DNA of 64,000 nucleotides. Source: Dysidea avara (taxonomy: Eukaryota > Porifera > Demospongiae > Dictyoceratida > Dysideidae). The position numbers and the translations under genes are program-made. The stretch lies in the NCBI RefSeq assembly GCF_963678975.1, contig NC_089281.1, forward strand, positions 4,737,277-4,801,276, in the 5' to 3' direction. Shown here piece by piece: positions 1 through 11,049 of the stretch; position 1 is the stretch's first letter; every line of letters begins with the position of its first letter. The notes below the pieces were generated by a model. The model was given only the letters and a program-made list of their open reading frames with translations, had not been told where the DNA came from and searched no databases.

Positions 1-220
1 GTTTACTTAAACTGTCTATTAGCTGCTTTTTTTTTCGCTAGAGAAAATCACTATGGCGATTAGTCTGGCGCTTAGTCTATATGGCGACTGAGTGATCACG
101 CTGGCATGGTGAGCACTACATGATGAGAGTCGAACAGCGAATGCAGGTTAGTTATATAATTATCCTATAGCGTACTAGCTTTCAATATCTCAGGTGGCTG
201 CAGTACTGTAGAGGGAACGT

Positions 221-425
221 CAGGGATTTTTCTAGGGGGGGCAAAGGGGGCATTTTTCCCCTCCTGAAAATGATTTTGCCCCCCCCTGAACTCTGCCTCA
301 ACCAGCCTGAGTAAATAGGTGATTTAGCCTAATTTAAGCTCTGCCCCCCCCCCCCCCCCCCTCCCCCCTCAATTTCTGAAAAACTCGGATCGCTCCCCTC
401 AATTTATTTTCTAGAAAAATCCCTG
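221..425. mobile_element. Short TIR element (MITE), CAGGG-ended
   Basis: The ends are inverted copies of CAGGGATTTTTCTAG and are flanked by a perfect 5-bp duplication AACGT (216-220 and 426-430). The interior is rich in runs of C and G and has no coding potential. The ends and the short duplication suggest a non-autonomous cut-and-paste element. It lies in the region that would be an intron of, or downstream of, the WDR20-like gene. Confidence 0.75.
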
Positions 426-589
426 AACGTCATTGCAACGTTCGGCTTGGTTACCCACAATCAATGTTAGAAACCTGGCCTTTATAAGTGTTACAGCTGG
501 ACCTTTACATGTCAGGCTATAAAAGAATTCGAGTGATCTGTGAGGTACCTTTCCACCTATTAGGTGAGGTGTAGTAGTGGTCTCAGCTG

Positions 590-785
590 CTGGCACTTGT
601 GCATTGCTGCACAAAACTGCAGCCAGTGCAATATCTGTATATTGCACTGCAGCCGGTGCATTATAACTTATAATGCACTCGTTGTGGTCTACAAAACTGC
701 AACCAGTGCGTTATAAGTTATAATGCACTCACTGTGGTCTGCAGCAGTGCAATATACAAATTATGGCACTGGCGGTGCCTTTGAA
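590..785. repeat. Local repeat with palindromic TATA-type units
   Basis: A unit containing the near-palindrome GCATTATAACTTATAATGC occurs twice (around 657-676 and 708-727), embedded in repeated text of the type CTGCAGCCAGTGC / GTGGTCTACAAAACTGC. Short inverted copies of TGCAATAT surround it. It looks like a small fold-back or tandemly duplicated repeat. No gene is visible. Confidence 0.5.
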
Positions 786-1879
786 CTGCCCACGCAGAGT
801 GGTACATATATGTTATGAACTCTTGGTCTCTTATTGAATTTGTACATTATTAATTAATAAAATAATAATAAACACAAAACTCTATACCATATTTATTTGG
901 TTAAATGCCACAGTATTTATTATCATAGTTAGTAAAATCAATGCAACAACTATTCAAATTCGACCACAACCCAATGATCAAAAATGACACTGAAGCCCTT
1001 ATTTTTAAAATTGATCGTGGCACCATTAAAGTGTGTGGCTACTATTAAGGTGCGATGATTAACCAAGTAAAGATGGCACATGCAAACTGCCCTAAAAGGG
1101 ATATTAAAGCTCTCACAATAAAAACGGACGTGTAAAATTTACACCAAAGGACTGTGAACTTTACAAACACTACATTTTAGCCTTTGCATATAGTATAATT
1201 ATTGTATAGTAACTACAATCTAACAATGGTAAAATGAGACACACTAATTTTATTAACATACTCATTAGGTGTCAGATTAGAGGGGTTTAAGGACTTACTG
1301 TATCCAAATGCTACGTAGTCATCATCTGATACTACATTGCAACACAGCAAATTACATCAAGACACAATAAGTATGAGCAACTGATAAGGATGCATCGTCT
1401 TAGCACTAGTTAGCAGTAGCTTCTAATTCATTACATTGTTACAGACAATGCTTAAACAGTTTATGAAATTAATTGAAACACTCCTTCCATTGTTAATGTG
1501 CATGACAGAACCACTACATGAAAAGTAGAATACAGTACAGTATAGTAAGGTTTGGGCTCCCTGCCAAAAATATCTAAAGGAGGACAAAAGTAATTCCATG
1601 ATGCATCCATTGTAGATGCTGCGATAGGTGAAGGGAATTTCTTGGGCCTAAGTAACAGCTAACAGTCAAACCTATAGCGTTACTTGTGGTCAAGTTATGC
1701 TTGCATGAGTTAATCATGGAAAATTTAAAATCTTGTAGGGAAGAGTTTGGGGTCACTCTGAAATTTTTACTTGGATATGATTGTTAGACAATGTTGCCAA
1801 GCCGTCAAGTGTAGCTGGATTGTGGGTCGAGGGTAGCACATAATGGCCTCCTGTGCTGAATATCATGCTAATAGTGGAA

Positions 1880-2335
1880 ACCAACTGTAATTTCCATAGT
1901 GATAGGATTGATTGCAGGGGTGTTTTCTGTATTATATCTTCATTTGTTGTGCTGTGCAACAGGTGCTGAAAATGAAGTTGAATGGAAAAGTCAGGGCGTA
2001 TGTCTAGACTAAAATATAGTTTTATGATAAGTCTGATACCATATTATCCTGTTATGTGGTGTGCACTGGTTCAACAGTCACAGTTGTGTTACAAGTAAAC
2101 AAGTACAAGGAAAACTTGGGAATTGTTAGTTCAAGTAGAGGGGTCATAGAAATAAAACAATGAACCAATGATAGTTGCCTATTCCTGTATATATACTAGT
2201 ACACGTTGCAGTTATGGCTTTACTATTGACAAGCTTATTACACTGAGGTAGGGATTATATACCTGCAAGTGTAGGAGACTTCCTTTGTTTCATCACTTTC
2301 TTATTTCTATGACCCCTACTCAAATGCAAGTACTT
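1880..2335. repeat. Dispersed repeat family R1, copy 1
   Basis: This stretch shares recognisable text with 22540-22915, 51880-52000 and 58250-58440: a GGATTGATTGCAGRGGTGTT segment, a GCTGTGTAACAGG/GAAAATGAAGT segment, and the tail TTTCATTNCTTATTTCTATGACC..TACTCAAATG. Identity is patchy, so the copies are old. There is no long reading frame. Boundaries are approximate. Confidence 0.5.
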
Positions 2336-2667
2336 GTTTGCATACTAACATCACTGCATCACAGCTGGAATACCATGATATCTCACACAAAACTAACTAT
2401 ATCATGCACAATTGATTAGCTAGAAAAGTCAACCTGGACCCTTCAGTGGAAGAACCTGTTGCAGATTTGCACACAAGGGGTACCACCACTTCTAAAATGA
2501 GGATAAGTGCAAGGCTCAACTTTTCTAAACAATAAGCATTCCATCAATAAGATATTTAGCAGCAGACTGGCAGCCATACAAACCTCCCAACAGAATTGCA
2601 CATAACAGTATTTGCAGTGTTCAGTCACTATTGAAAATAAACTACCCAGTTCTGAAATGTGCAGTGA

Positions 2668-2842
2668 ATGCTTATTTTTTTATTTTATTTGAAGGTCTGT
2701 AGGACCTACAGCCTGTTTAAAGTTGTTACAGAAATTATGTTTGAAAAGGTGGAGAAAGGAGAAAAAATCCATGACTGGACCTGGACAGCCTCGAACCTGT
2801 AGTTCTCCGATTAACGCCCAAACGCTGCCAGGTGGTCAGGAT
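2668..2842 (-). mobile_element. tRNA-derived SINE-like element
   Basis: Read on the minus strand, the head (about 2842-2775) resembles a tRNA and carries a B-box-like GGTTCGAGGC. It is followed by a pyrimidine-rich body and an AAATAAAATAAAAA tail near 2668-2690. The head, body and A-rich tail order is that of a SINE. The A box is less clear, so this is a moderate call. Confidence 0.5.
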
Positions 2843-3215
2843 GTCTTCTCCTTGTTTATTTCAAGTATTTGTATCCATAGGAACTCTAGAGAGTGACTTA
2901 TTATCTCAAAGTATCCCCCAAGTGGACATTATTTTAGTCACAGTTCATAGGACAGATACTCCCATTCAGTATGGTGCTAATATTTTACTACAGAAAGACA
3001 ACAGATGTCTTTTCTATACGGTTACACTTTTAGCCGCATAAAAGTATTTGGCTTATTTGGTCACAGTCACATACACTACATAGTCATAGAATTTGAAATT
3101 GAAACATTCATGCATCCCTGAAACATGCAACTTCTTGGAGAATCAGTCGTAATTACTATGAAAGGACAAGTAACAACTTGTAGGCTGTACCTAAACACAT
3201 ATCAATGGTCAGCAT

Positions 3216-3558
3216 TAGGGCTGTGTGATAATAACAATAACATGATTATCGTGATATCTATCCCATTATTGTCATAAAGATAATGAATTTTCTACTAACG
3301 ATATCTCAAGATAATAGTAAATCTGTCGACTATTGTATATTAAAAGCAGGCTGATGTACCTTGTAAGGTCACAATCAGCTGTGGTAATGCTGAAAAAGGC
3401 AATTTTTCCAAGGGATACTAACCGTAAACAATTATAACTACACAAAACTGTGCTTGTAAAAGTACTCTACACAACGTTTCATTATCAAGATATTATTTAT
3501 TGTGGTAAAATGGTTTTACTTATTGAAATATAGGTTATTTCATGATTGTACAGCCCTA
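3216..3558. mobile_element. hAT-type MITE
   Basis: The element starts TAGGGCTGTGTGATAAT and ends CATGATTGTACAGCCCTA, an imperfect terminal inverted repeat. It is bordered by a perfect 8-bp duplication GTCAGCAT (3208-3215 and 3559-3566). An 8-bp duplication with TAGGGCTGT ends is typical of hAT non-autonomous elements. The interior is AT-rich and non-coding. It sits in the second intron of the WDR20-like gene. Confidence 0.85.
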
Positions 3559-3630
3559 GTCAGCATTTCTCATAGTGGCATTACAGGGTCAGGTGAACGT
3601 GAACAGACTACACACGTAACTAAGACTTAC

Positions 3631-4122
3631 ATCATCATTAAACACTGCTAGAGACTCTTTATTCAGTGGGTTAAGGTGCTGTACTGCTCCACTGGAGAAT
3701 CCCACTAGCAAATCCAGGTGGTTTGTATCAGTGGTCATCTGGTTGAAGTCATGGCAGACCGGCACAACTGTTCCCTTATATATATGTTTGTCTATCGGCT
3801 TGTTCAGGTCTGGACGCTGTAAAATTCTAAATAATGCCCATCATATTATAAGGCATTTTTTTACCTCGCCTGTTTTGCATTGCTCGTAGCAGTAGAGTTC
3901 CTTTCCGACATTAAACGCGATCCATCCCTTCGCGTTTGTTCCACGAGTACGCACCAGCGACAAATGTACTGGTAAGCTCTGCTTGTTAAAATAAGGCGCC
4001 TTAGTTGGCCGCGAATAACTTGACATCTTAGAGTTTTGGTAGACGCCTTCCTTCGTTTTAAAACTTTCGCGATAGTCAGGCGGCTTCTCCGTTAAACGAG
4101 CAGGGGAGAAACCGGTTGCCAT
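3631..4122 (-). CDS. WDR20: WD repeat-containing protein 20-like, 5' exons (partial)
   Basis: Two exons on the minus strand: exon 1 at 4122-3865 (86 codons from the ATG) and exon 2 at 3816-3631 (62 codons), both phase 0, with a GTAAAA donor, a TTTTACAG acceptor and a GTAAGT donor after exon 2. The joined product has the WDR20 N-terminal features TKEGVY, YSRPTKAP, FNVGKELYCYE, then NKPIDKHIYKGT, VCHDFN and LLVGFSSGAVQ. WDR20 is a beta-propeller partner that stimulates the USP12/USP46 deubiquitinases (established knowledge of the family). The remaining WD repeats are not visible at 1-3630, which reads as a long repeat-filled intron, so the gene continues past the left edge. A large transposon sits only 262 bp upstream of the start codon. 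Confidence 0.85.
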
Positions 4123-4384
4123 TTTGCTCTGCCTTAGTTTCCGTGCGCTTCGAATAGAGTGTACCAGTCCGCCTATTAATTATCGTTTGCGGCCCGCGCT
4201 GAATTGTTGCCGCCCAACCGCTCGATTACCAGACGACCTTCGCGTGATTGATCGCGTGGCGGATGGGAGACGAGACTAGGACATCAGTACGTCCTCTTAA
4301 TCCTGTAAGAACCCTATCAATTCACTCCGGTATTCTATTTATTTGGAACATTGTCGGCAAATCGTAATGCACTTGCACTGACTT
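4123..4384 (-). promoter_or_regulatory. Likely promoter/5' UTR region of the WDR20-like gene
   Basis: This 262-bp stretch upstream of the ATG is visibly richer in GC and CpG than the surrounding sequence (for example around 4190-4270). It ends exactly at the target duplication of the inserted transposon. No TATA box or defined motif is claimed. The assignment rests on position and composition only. Confidence 0.4.
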
Positions 4385-4565
4385 TAGTCTCGCGTGGCCA
4401 GACCGCTTTTTCTCCCACGGCGCTTATCGATTAGAAATTATAAGCGCCTGCTCGGAAAAGGGTCTGGTCTGGTTAGAATTGCTGAGTCGTTCTTGACACC
4501 TCCAGGGTGGCGGAGGTGTTGAATGGCCACGTCATCTCTAAGCGCCTCTACATCGTTTTTTCACT
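4385..4565 (+). repeat. Left TIR of the helicase-bearing transposon
   Basis: The 181-bp terminal repeat starts TAGTCTCGCG. It contains a small hairpin (GGCGCTTAT..ATAAGCGCC) near the outer end, and the start codon plus the first 19 codons of the helicase gene at its inner end. It matches the right TIR throughout by eye. Confidence 0.92.
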
Positions 4566-6097
4566 ATGGAGAGTATGGATCTCGGTATGGCTCGGTATGG
4601 ATGCTTCACCTGAACCTTCACCACAGCAACATGAAACTCATCCTCGAACTCGTCTGAGTTTTCAGGACGCGTTGTCATGTACATTGACGACTATGGGCCT
4701 TGCTCCGTTAAAGCCGAAACAGGTATAAGAGTGTCGTTCTTTGTTCCTCGCATTGTTCAATGTTTTCTGTTAATGTAAAGGAGGAAGCTGTTCGAGCATT
4801 TGTTAAAGGCAAAGATGTGTTTGGTATTTTGCCAACTGGGTATGGCAAATCAGTGATTTATGCTATTCTACCATTACTGTTTGATTTTATGTTAGGTAAG
4901 TTTCTTGAAATTTTTGTGCAATATGTCTAAATATGTTGTTTAATGTTAACGAAGGTTGTGCTGGTAGCATTGTTGTTGTCATTACACCATTAATTGCTTT
5001 GATGGTGGACCAAAAGAAGAACTTTGCACCTACTGGAGTCTCAGTAGAATTTGTTGGGAAAGCACAAGATGATAACACTGCCGTAAAGAGAGTACTTAAA
5101 GGGGAAGTACAATTAGTGTATATAAGCCCAGAGAATATTTTAAACAATCGAAGGTTTCGTGATATGTTGCAGAAAAGCAACTACCAGCAGAGACTAGTGG
5201 CAGTTGTAGTGGATGAAGCTCATTGTGTTCAGATGTGGTAAGAACAAGGTGTGATTGACTCTTAATATCAATTTTTTTATGTGCAGGGGTGAAAAATTTC
5301 GGAAAGCTTTCTTCAAAATAGGATCTCTAAGAAGCTTGGTGCCTAAATCTGTCAATGTAATGGCACTTACTGCTACAGCCACTGAGCAGACTGTTGCCAC
5401 AGTGAAGAGGCAGCTGGCCATGGATGATCCCATTATGGTTGGCTTGAATTTGGATAGATCAAACATTAAATACATTGTAAAGCCGTCTATAACTCTAGAA
5501 GAGTTCACAACTACCATTGCCAGTGAACTTATCTCTAGTCGTGTAAACACACCAAAGACTGTGATTTTTTGCCAATCGCTCATAGAATGTGCTGAAGTAT
5601 TTTCTATGGTAAAAGTCAAACTTGGCCATGAGATATCTGAACCTCCAGGATTTGAACATATTGTTGAACTGAGACTTTTGACATCATTTACAGCAGTATC
5701 AAGTAATGAACATAGGGAATCGATTATCGATGAATTCAGTAAGATGGATTCCATTCTCAGGGTGGTAATTGCCAGCAGTGCGTTTGGGATGGGAGTTAAC
5801 ATTCCAGACATTTCCCGAGTAATTAATTGGGGACTACCACCGACACTGGAGGATCTGGTGCAACAAACAGGGAGAGCCGGAAGAAATGGAATTCCAGCTG
5901 ATGCTATACTTTACAGCAACAGTTCATATAATTCCACCAAACCAATTAAGGATTATGCAGCAAACACTGGTTATTGTCGTAGGTATTTATTATTTAAATT
6001 TTTTTTGTTTAGCAAAGACAAGCAGTGTATAACTGGCTGTCGATGTTGTGACCTTTGTAGTTCTTTATGTGGATGTCAACAGTGTAATAATTTGTGA
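4507..6097 (+). CDS. RecQ-like superfamily-2 DNA helicase of the transposon
   Basis: Four exons (4507-4722, 4781-4895, 4955-5237, 5287-6097) join in frame to 474 codons. Motifs in order: a Q-motif-like LKPKQ/EEAVRAF across the first junction, Walker A GILPTGYGKS, VVITPLIALM, the DEAH box VVVDEAHC followed by VQMWGEKFR, ALTATAT (motif III), QQTGRAGR (motif VI), and a RecQ zinc-binding-like tail CRRYLL..C..CC..C. RecQ enzymes unwind DNA 3' to 5' using ATP; here it presumably helps transposition. At 474 residues it is the minimal helicase core with no HRDC domain. The ATG lies inside the TIR, so its first 19-20 residues equal those of the transposase. The last exon reads through a possible 30-bp intron at 5979; the RecQ-type CRRYLLFKFF text argues for reading it as coding. 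Confidence 0.88.
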
Positions 6098-6123
6098 AAC
6101 ATAATAACTTACATGGCATTAAA

Positions 6124-9100
6124 TTACAAAATTTCAAGTTTCAATATTTTACTTTTAACCCACTCATTGATTTTCTCCCACTTTAGGGATGCGAGAAATG
6201 GTTGTTTATTATACATCTTTATTCTACGTCCCACTTGTTTGCTGAACACCTTTTCATCAATGAGAACAGCAGTCATCTTTTCCAAATCTTTTGTAAAGGA
6301 AGGGTAAGATGAGAAGGGTTTTGCAACTGCTATACCATTTTCAGCTTCAAATGTTTTACAAATTTGTGATACCACCCCTAATGACTTGGCTGCCCTGTCT
6401 ACAGAAGAGTCTTTTGTATTGGATCCCATATTACGCAACATGGACTTCAGAGTCCCATTCAAGTGTTCCATATGGAGGTCACACGGAATATTACATCCAG
6501 TCCTTCCACTGGTGTTTACAGTGCGATTCCACTTTAACTCAGTGGCCTTACGTTCAGACAGGTACAAAGTCTGTGCCAAAAGCAAGAATGCTTCTTTAGC
6601 ATAGTTATAGCGACCTTGTTGTTGAAACACAGGTAGCAGCAGCTTCCAGTACAGAACAATCCTGTCACCATCCCCCTCTCTCACTGCATCATGAAAGCCA
6701 TGCCATACAAGGCACATTGTAAGCAGATCAGTAGCATAGTTAAACCTGCTGTCATTTACAGGTGAAGGCTGTGTTCCATCAGATGGCATGATATTGACAA
6801 AATAGCTTACAATATTCCCAGCAACTGCATTGCAGTCTTCAATTGTATTTCCAGCTGTCTCTAGCTGCTTGGCTGCTGCTGCTACATGGGCGCACATGAC
6901 AACAGTAAGAAAATCTTCAGTAGGTTTCATGTTGTTCTTCGGATTAGCCCCAACAGCAGTTCGGTTAACCAAGTGCTTGAGCTGGTTTAGTGTACCTCGC
7001 TCATGTGATTTATTACTAAAAAACCTCCCCCAAATCACCTAAATGGTAAAAGTATAAAAAATTATTTTGACTGGTAGTACAGACATACCTGCACCAGGCA
7101 CATCCTAGCATGCCAATCGGCTATGGTAGGTACAAATCCTGCGAGTCTTTCTAATCGCTTCTTCTCTGGCTCTCTTAGCACTGCCGCTCCCCGAGCTCTA
7201 GCAACTGTAAGCTGGTCACCAAAAAATAGCAATTGGTACAAACGAGAGCTGTCATAGGTATGTTCACGTCCATTCACATTAATGGTAGTAACAGATTCCT
7301 CCACTGGTACGTACTTGTTATAACTTTTCATAATTTGAGACATGTCAACAATGTATGCTTCATTCTTGAACTCCACACCTAATGGGACCTATAAATACAT
7401 GCTCATAATTAGCAATAACATTAATAGCAATACTTACCACTACAGACTTTGCAGCCATTTCTTTTTCATGTTTTGAAGGAATATGCCAAGTAACTTTCTT
7501 CACCTGGTTACTAAATCTCTTCACATTCTGCACTAAAACCCTGCAAAAAATCATAGCAAGAATACATCAAAATATAAGTATATATTTACCTTGATATTAA
7601 TACTTTAAACTCCTCTAAAATTTTTGAAATATCACTTCTGGTCAATAAAAACAGCTCAGGTGAAATCACTACTGAAGCTGGTTTATCAGATAGGGAGGAT
7701 ACGTCCACACGATTTTTCACAGCATATGAATGAAAAATGTGAAGAGATTTGGTCTGTCTATCTTCCCTTTGATGGCTTGGACGAAAGTTTTTGTCAAGAT
7801 TATCCCCAACTAGGACAAATCCTCGACAATTCAATGCTGCTAACTCTTGACCTTTCTGTGTTGTACTGATGGTTCGATTTGCATCTATGCACAGCAAGAA
7901 AAAATACTAAAGCTATAAATTTGTAAGAAAAAATCAAACCTGCTGTTACAGTGGCTGTTGTAGTATCAGCTCTCACTAAACCTTGAACAATAACATTGGT
8001 TCCTGAAGCTTCAGGTGCCACAGAAGGTTCACTGTTGATGGGTGGTTCAGAAGTTCTCACTACAAAACAAACTACCTTGAGTATAGTCAATGAAAATTGG
8101 TATACCTTCAGATGTTATGACATCACTTTCATCAGTTTCCATGGGCTCCCAATTGGGTGAGTCCAGTGATGTATCACTGTAGCAACTCTCCACATCTGAA
8201 TAATCATCGTCTTCATGATTGTCTTCACCTGCGACATCATCATCATCATCATTCTCCAGAGGGAGGGTAGGCATTAAACCAATGTCAAATCTTAGCTATC
8301 AAATAAAATTCATTTATACGTATCCTTATAACACTTTAAATGAACCTCAAAATGCTCCTTCAAATTATCTGCCCAAAGAAATACATCTGCATTGTAATTC
8401 TTAACCACACCATCAATTATTGGCTGCAGCATTGATGCTGACATGCACAGCATAAATGGCTGTAAGTAGTTGTAGATCTAAAAGAATAAATTTAACAAGC
8501 ACTGAAATAATTCAATTCATGATTTACCTGCTTCTTAGCAGATTGTCCATATAAGAGTGTGGACATCACAGTCTGCACTAGGGACATGAATTTGCAGCGT
8601 TTCTTCAGTAACATGCATATAACCAATGCAAGAAACCTCTGGTCAGCCTTTGGAAGAAAGCCACTAAGCAGCTTAAAAAGTGTTGGCACAGCTGCTTGCA
8701 ATTCAGTACAAATGTCACTCCAGTTAAATTCCTGAATCTTCTTAGGTGATGGATTACGCAAGATAGAGTTGTATCCTTCCGAGCATATATATTCCATTTC
8801 ATGTCGGACTTGAAGTGTAACAGAATCAAGTATATGCTCAGATAAGCATTCTGCTTGGGTAAATCCATTGGCAGCTGCTGTGTAGTTTCGTCTTCCCAAT
8901 GACATCATGGGCCTCTTCCTGTTTGGTGTCAGTTCAAACGTTTTTTCCTCTCCACATGGATAATCCACTACCAACTGTAACAAAACACATTAGGACAACA
9001 CATGTATGAGGAAAGGGCCACTGTGATAATATTAATAAAGGATAAACATAGTTACTAAGAACATGCCTATTACTTTATAATTGGCACCACAAATCATATA

Positions 9101-9813
9101 ACAGATACACATGTGTGCATGCACACATGTATGTATTCTTGAGATTTCCCCATACCTTAGCAGACGGTGTACCAAGTTTACCATTTGCATCCTTATCTGC
9201 AGCTACCAAAGAACCATCTGTTGCTGCTTCCACTGTTCCTTCTGAAGATGGTAGTGGAACATTGTTGAAACTATTGGACGGCTGAGATGCAACATGAAGT
9301 TGAGTCAAATTAACAGTTGACTGAGCACCATCAATTGGTTGTGATTGATTGATGCCAAATGCTAAAACAGTTCATCGTTATACTAAATATCAATTATAGA
9401 CATCTGTGCAACTCACATGCTAGGCAGACCTTTTGAAGAGTGGATTCTGCTTTAAACATAACAGTAGTCAATTCTTGCTGAAGCCTGTCTATTGACTTCA
9501 AAAGCCTTTGGCAAAATATGCAAAGGCGTGCATCACTTTTGAAAATAGAAGATGGAATTCCTGTGTGTCATTACTCTGATAATGACACGAACAGCCTGAA
9601 GAAACATGTCTTACCTCTGCTCAAAAGCAACCAGTTTAACACCCTCTGTTCTTTCTCAGAGTTGCCTCCAAATAACTTTTTAAACTTGTCCGCGTTCGAT
9701 GGGCAATTTGGAGGCTGCAAGCAGAATGCACACCATAGGTTGCTGGCCATTCCCAGTGAAAAAACGATGTAGAGGCGCTTAGAGATGACGTGGCCATTCA
9801 ACACCTCCGCCAC
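6124..9813 (-). CDS. DUF6589-type transposase of the transposon
   Basis: Eleven minus-strand exons keep one frame of 1,016 codons: 9813-9615, 9560-9417, 9361-9156, 8974-8528, 8477-8346, 8295-8106, 8059-7940, 7884-7590, 7540-7438, 7388-7089, 7038-6124. The N-terminus has two Cys pairs (CAFC and CIFC), a likely zinc finger, followed by a coiled-coil-like stretch. Around residue 405 there is an acidic run. The C-terminal half has DUF6589 signatures: VGDNLDK..FRPSHQRED with FHSYAVKNRVD (about 500-535), FFGDQLTVARARGA (about 668) and LHMEHLNGTLK (about 903). I infer that GDN, GDQ and MEHLN supply a DDE-type active site. The start codon lies in the right TIR, so the first residues (MAEVLNGHV..) match those of the helicase. 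The 8346/8295 junction is the least certain. Confidence 0.82.
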
Positions 9814-9935
9814 CCTGGAGGTGTCAAGAACGACTCAGCAATTCTAACCAGACCAGACCCTTTTCCGAGCAGGCGCTTATAATTTCTAATCGATAAGCGC
9901 CGTGGGAGAAAAAGCGGTCTGGCCACGCGAGACTA
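9755..9935 (-). repeat. Right TIR of the helicase-bearing transposon
   Basis: Inverted copy of 4385-4565, ending CGCGAGACTA at 9935, followed directly by the second copy of the 9-bp duplication CACTGACTT (9936-9944). It contains the transposase start codon at 9813. Confidence 0.92.
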
Positions 9936-9940
9936 CACTG

Positions 9941-10945
9941 ACTTGTCAATCTCATGTCCCCCCCACCCCCGGGGGGAATACAGGGGATTTGACAAATCGT
10001 GGTGTCAAATTCCCAACTACTGGGGCAAAATCGGCTGTCAAATCCCCACTATGTCCCCACCCCCATAGTAGGGGAACTTTACGCTAACCTTCCAGGTTAT
10101 CTAGCTAGTTCCAGCCCCCCTAGTACCATCCCAACCAATCTTTCCTCCACCCTCAGCAGGCCTGACTTGGTATTGGTTTCAAATGATTCCATTTGTTTGT
10201 TCGAATTGACAGTACCAACTAATACCCAGCAACATCTTCTTGCTGCTAGAGCTAGAGTCGATATAGCTCCTTGCAATATGACCTCCAGCTTTCTGGGTTA
10301 ACTGTCAATTTTGTTCCCATTGAAATTGGTTGTTTAGGCTACTTTTTGTCAGAAACAATTGCCCAAATGGCTACTGCTTGTGAAGTGCCAAAGAAAACCG
10401 TAAGATCCTTGTTTGAGCAGGCAGCTCGCATTGCTGTGTCCTGTTCTTACAGAATTTTTAATTCTAGAGCCTCCCCGGACTGGGATCTCTTAGACCACCT
10501 TAGGTAAACTTTAAGTATTACTTATATGTAGATATAGATTTTTTTTTGGTGTATTGTAATTTAATTTAATTTTAGTTAATGTAAGTCTTGCCAGGGCTCC
10601 TGTACTGATCCATCAGCACATGGTACCCCTGTGTCTAGGCCCCTGTATGCTTGTAATGTATATTTTGTCTTAATCATTAAGATGTTTATTCTCTCTTTCT
10701 CTCTCTTTGGCAACACCTCAAGGATGACTAAGCGCATAGCTATCTCATGCATGCAACTAGTAATAAACCTTCCCTGTAGCTAGTAAAATTATAGCAAGTG
10801 CGATTTTATTGTTTAGAAATGCAGCTACCGAAAATCGCTCAGTGAATTGGCAACTGTCAATTGCCCCAGGGGTGGGGACAAGAAACCGCAATGTCAAATC
10901 CCCACCTGGGGTGTGAGGCCCGGGGGTGGGGCATGAAATTGACAA
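9941..10945. mobile_element. GC-rich TIR element with degraded ORF
   Basis: The left end ACTTGTCAATCTCATGTCCC followed by C-runs is mirrored at the right end by GGGGCATGAAATTGACAAGT. Between them, motifs such as GTCAAATCCCCAC recur in both orientations near the termini. No clean target duplication could be seen. The AcademH-like element's right target duplication overlaps the left end by a few bases, so the big transposon inserted at or into the edge of this older element. Interior: see the ORF remnant at 10080-10507. Confidence 0.6.
10080..10507 (+). pseudogene. Remnant of a mobile-element ORF with PD-(D/E)XK-like motif
   Basis: Two overlapping frames, 10080-10301 and 10271-10507, give a protein remnant joined by one frameshift. 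The first part reads LSRPDLVLVSNDS..LFELTVPTNT, with the P-D...E-L-T spacing seen in restriction-like PD-(D/E)XK nuclease domains of some transposable elements. The second part reads PIEIGCLGYFL and EVPKKTVRSLFEQAARIAV. The nuclease reading is an inference. No start codon context or upstream domain is present, so it is a decayed 3' fragment. Confidence 0.45.
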
Positions 10946-11049
10946 GTGCATAATGATTATTATTATTATTACTGAGCAGTCAGCCCTGCTGGTGTGCTCA
11001 GATTTGCCCAAATACATGCAACACAATTACAATAATGATTGTAGTCCAG

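Larger units (their letters stand above)
4385..9935. mobile_element. Complete helicase-bearing DNA transposon, AcademH-like
   Basis: This 5,551-bp element has terminal inverted repeats of 181 bp (4385-4565 and 9755-9935) that look identical base for base. They begin TAGTCTCGCG and are flanked by a perfect 9-bp target duplication CACTGACTT (4376-4384 and 9936-9944). It carries two convergent spliced genes, a RecQ-like helicase (4507-6097) and a DUF6589-type transposase (9813-6124), separated by 26 bp. Both reading frames can be spliced without a stop or frameshift, so the copy looks intact and young. A DUF6589-type transposase with a superfamily-2 helicase matches what I recall of the AcademH lineage; the lineage name is from memory and unverified. 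Each TIR also contains an internal hairpin GGCGCTTAT..ATAAGCGCC. Confidence 0.9.

Noticed and set aside
2775-2842. A genuine tRNA gene on the minus strand
   Set aside because: Only the B box is well formed and the cloverleaf cannot be closed; with the A-rich tail it fits a SINE head.
5978-6008. Possible 30-bp intron in the last helicase exon (GT..AG)
   Set aside because: Reading through preserves the frame and the RecQ-type CRRYLLFKFF sequence before the Cys cluster, and 30 bp is too short for a usual intron.
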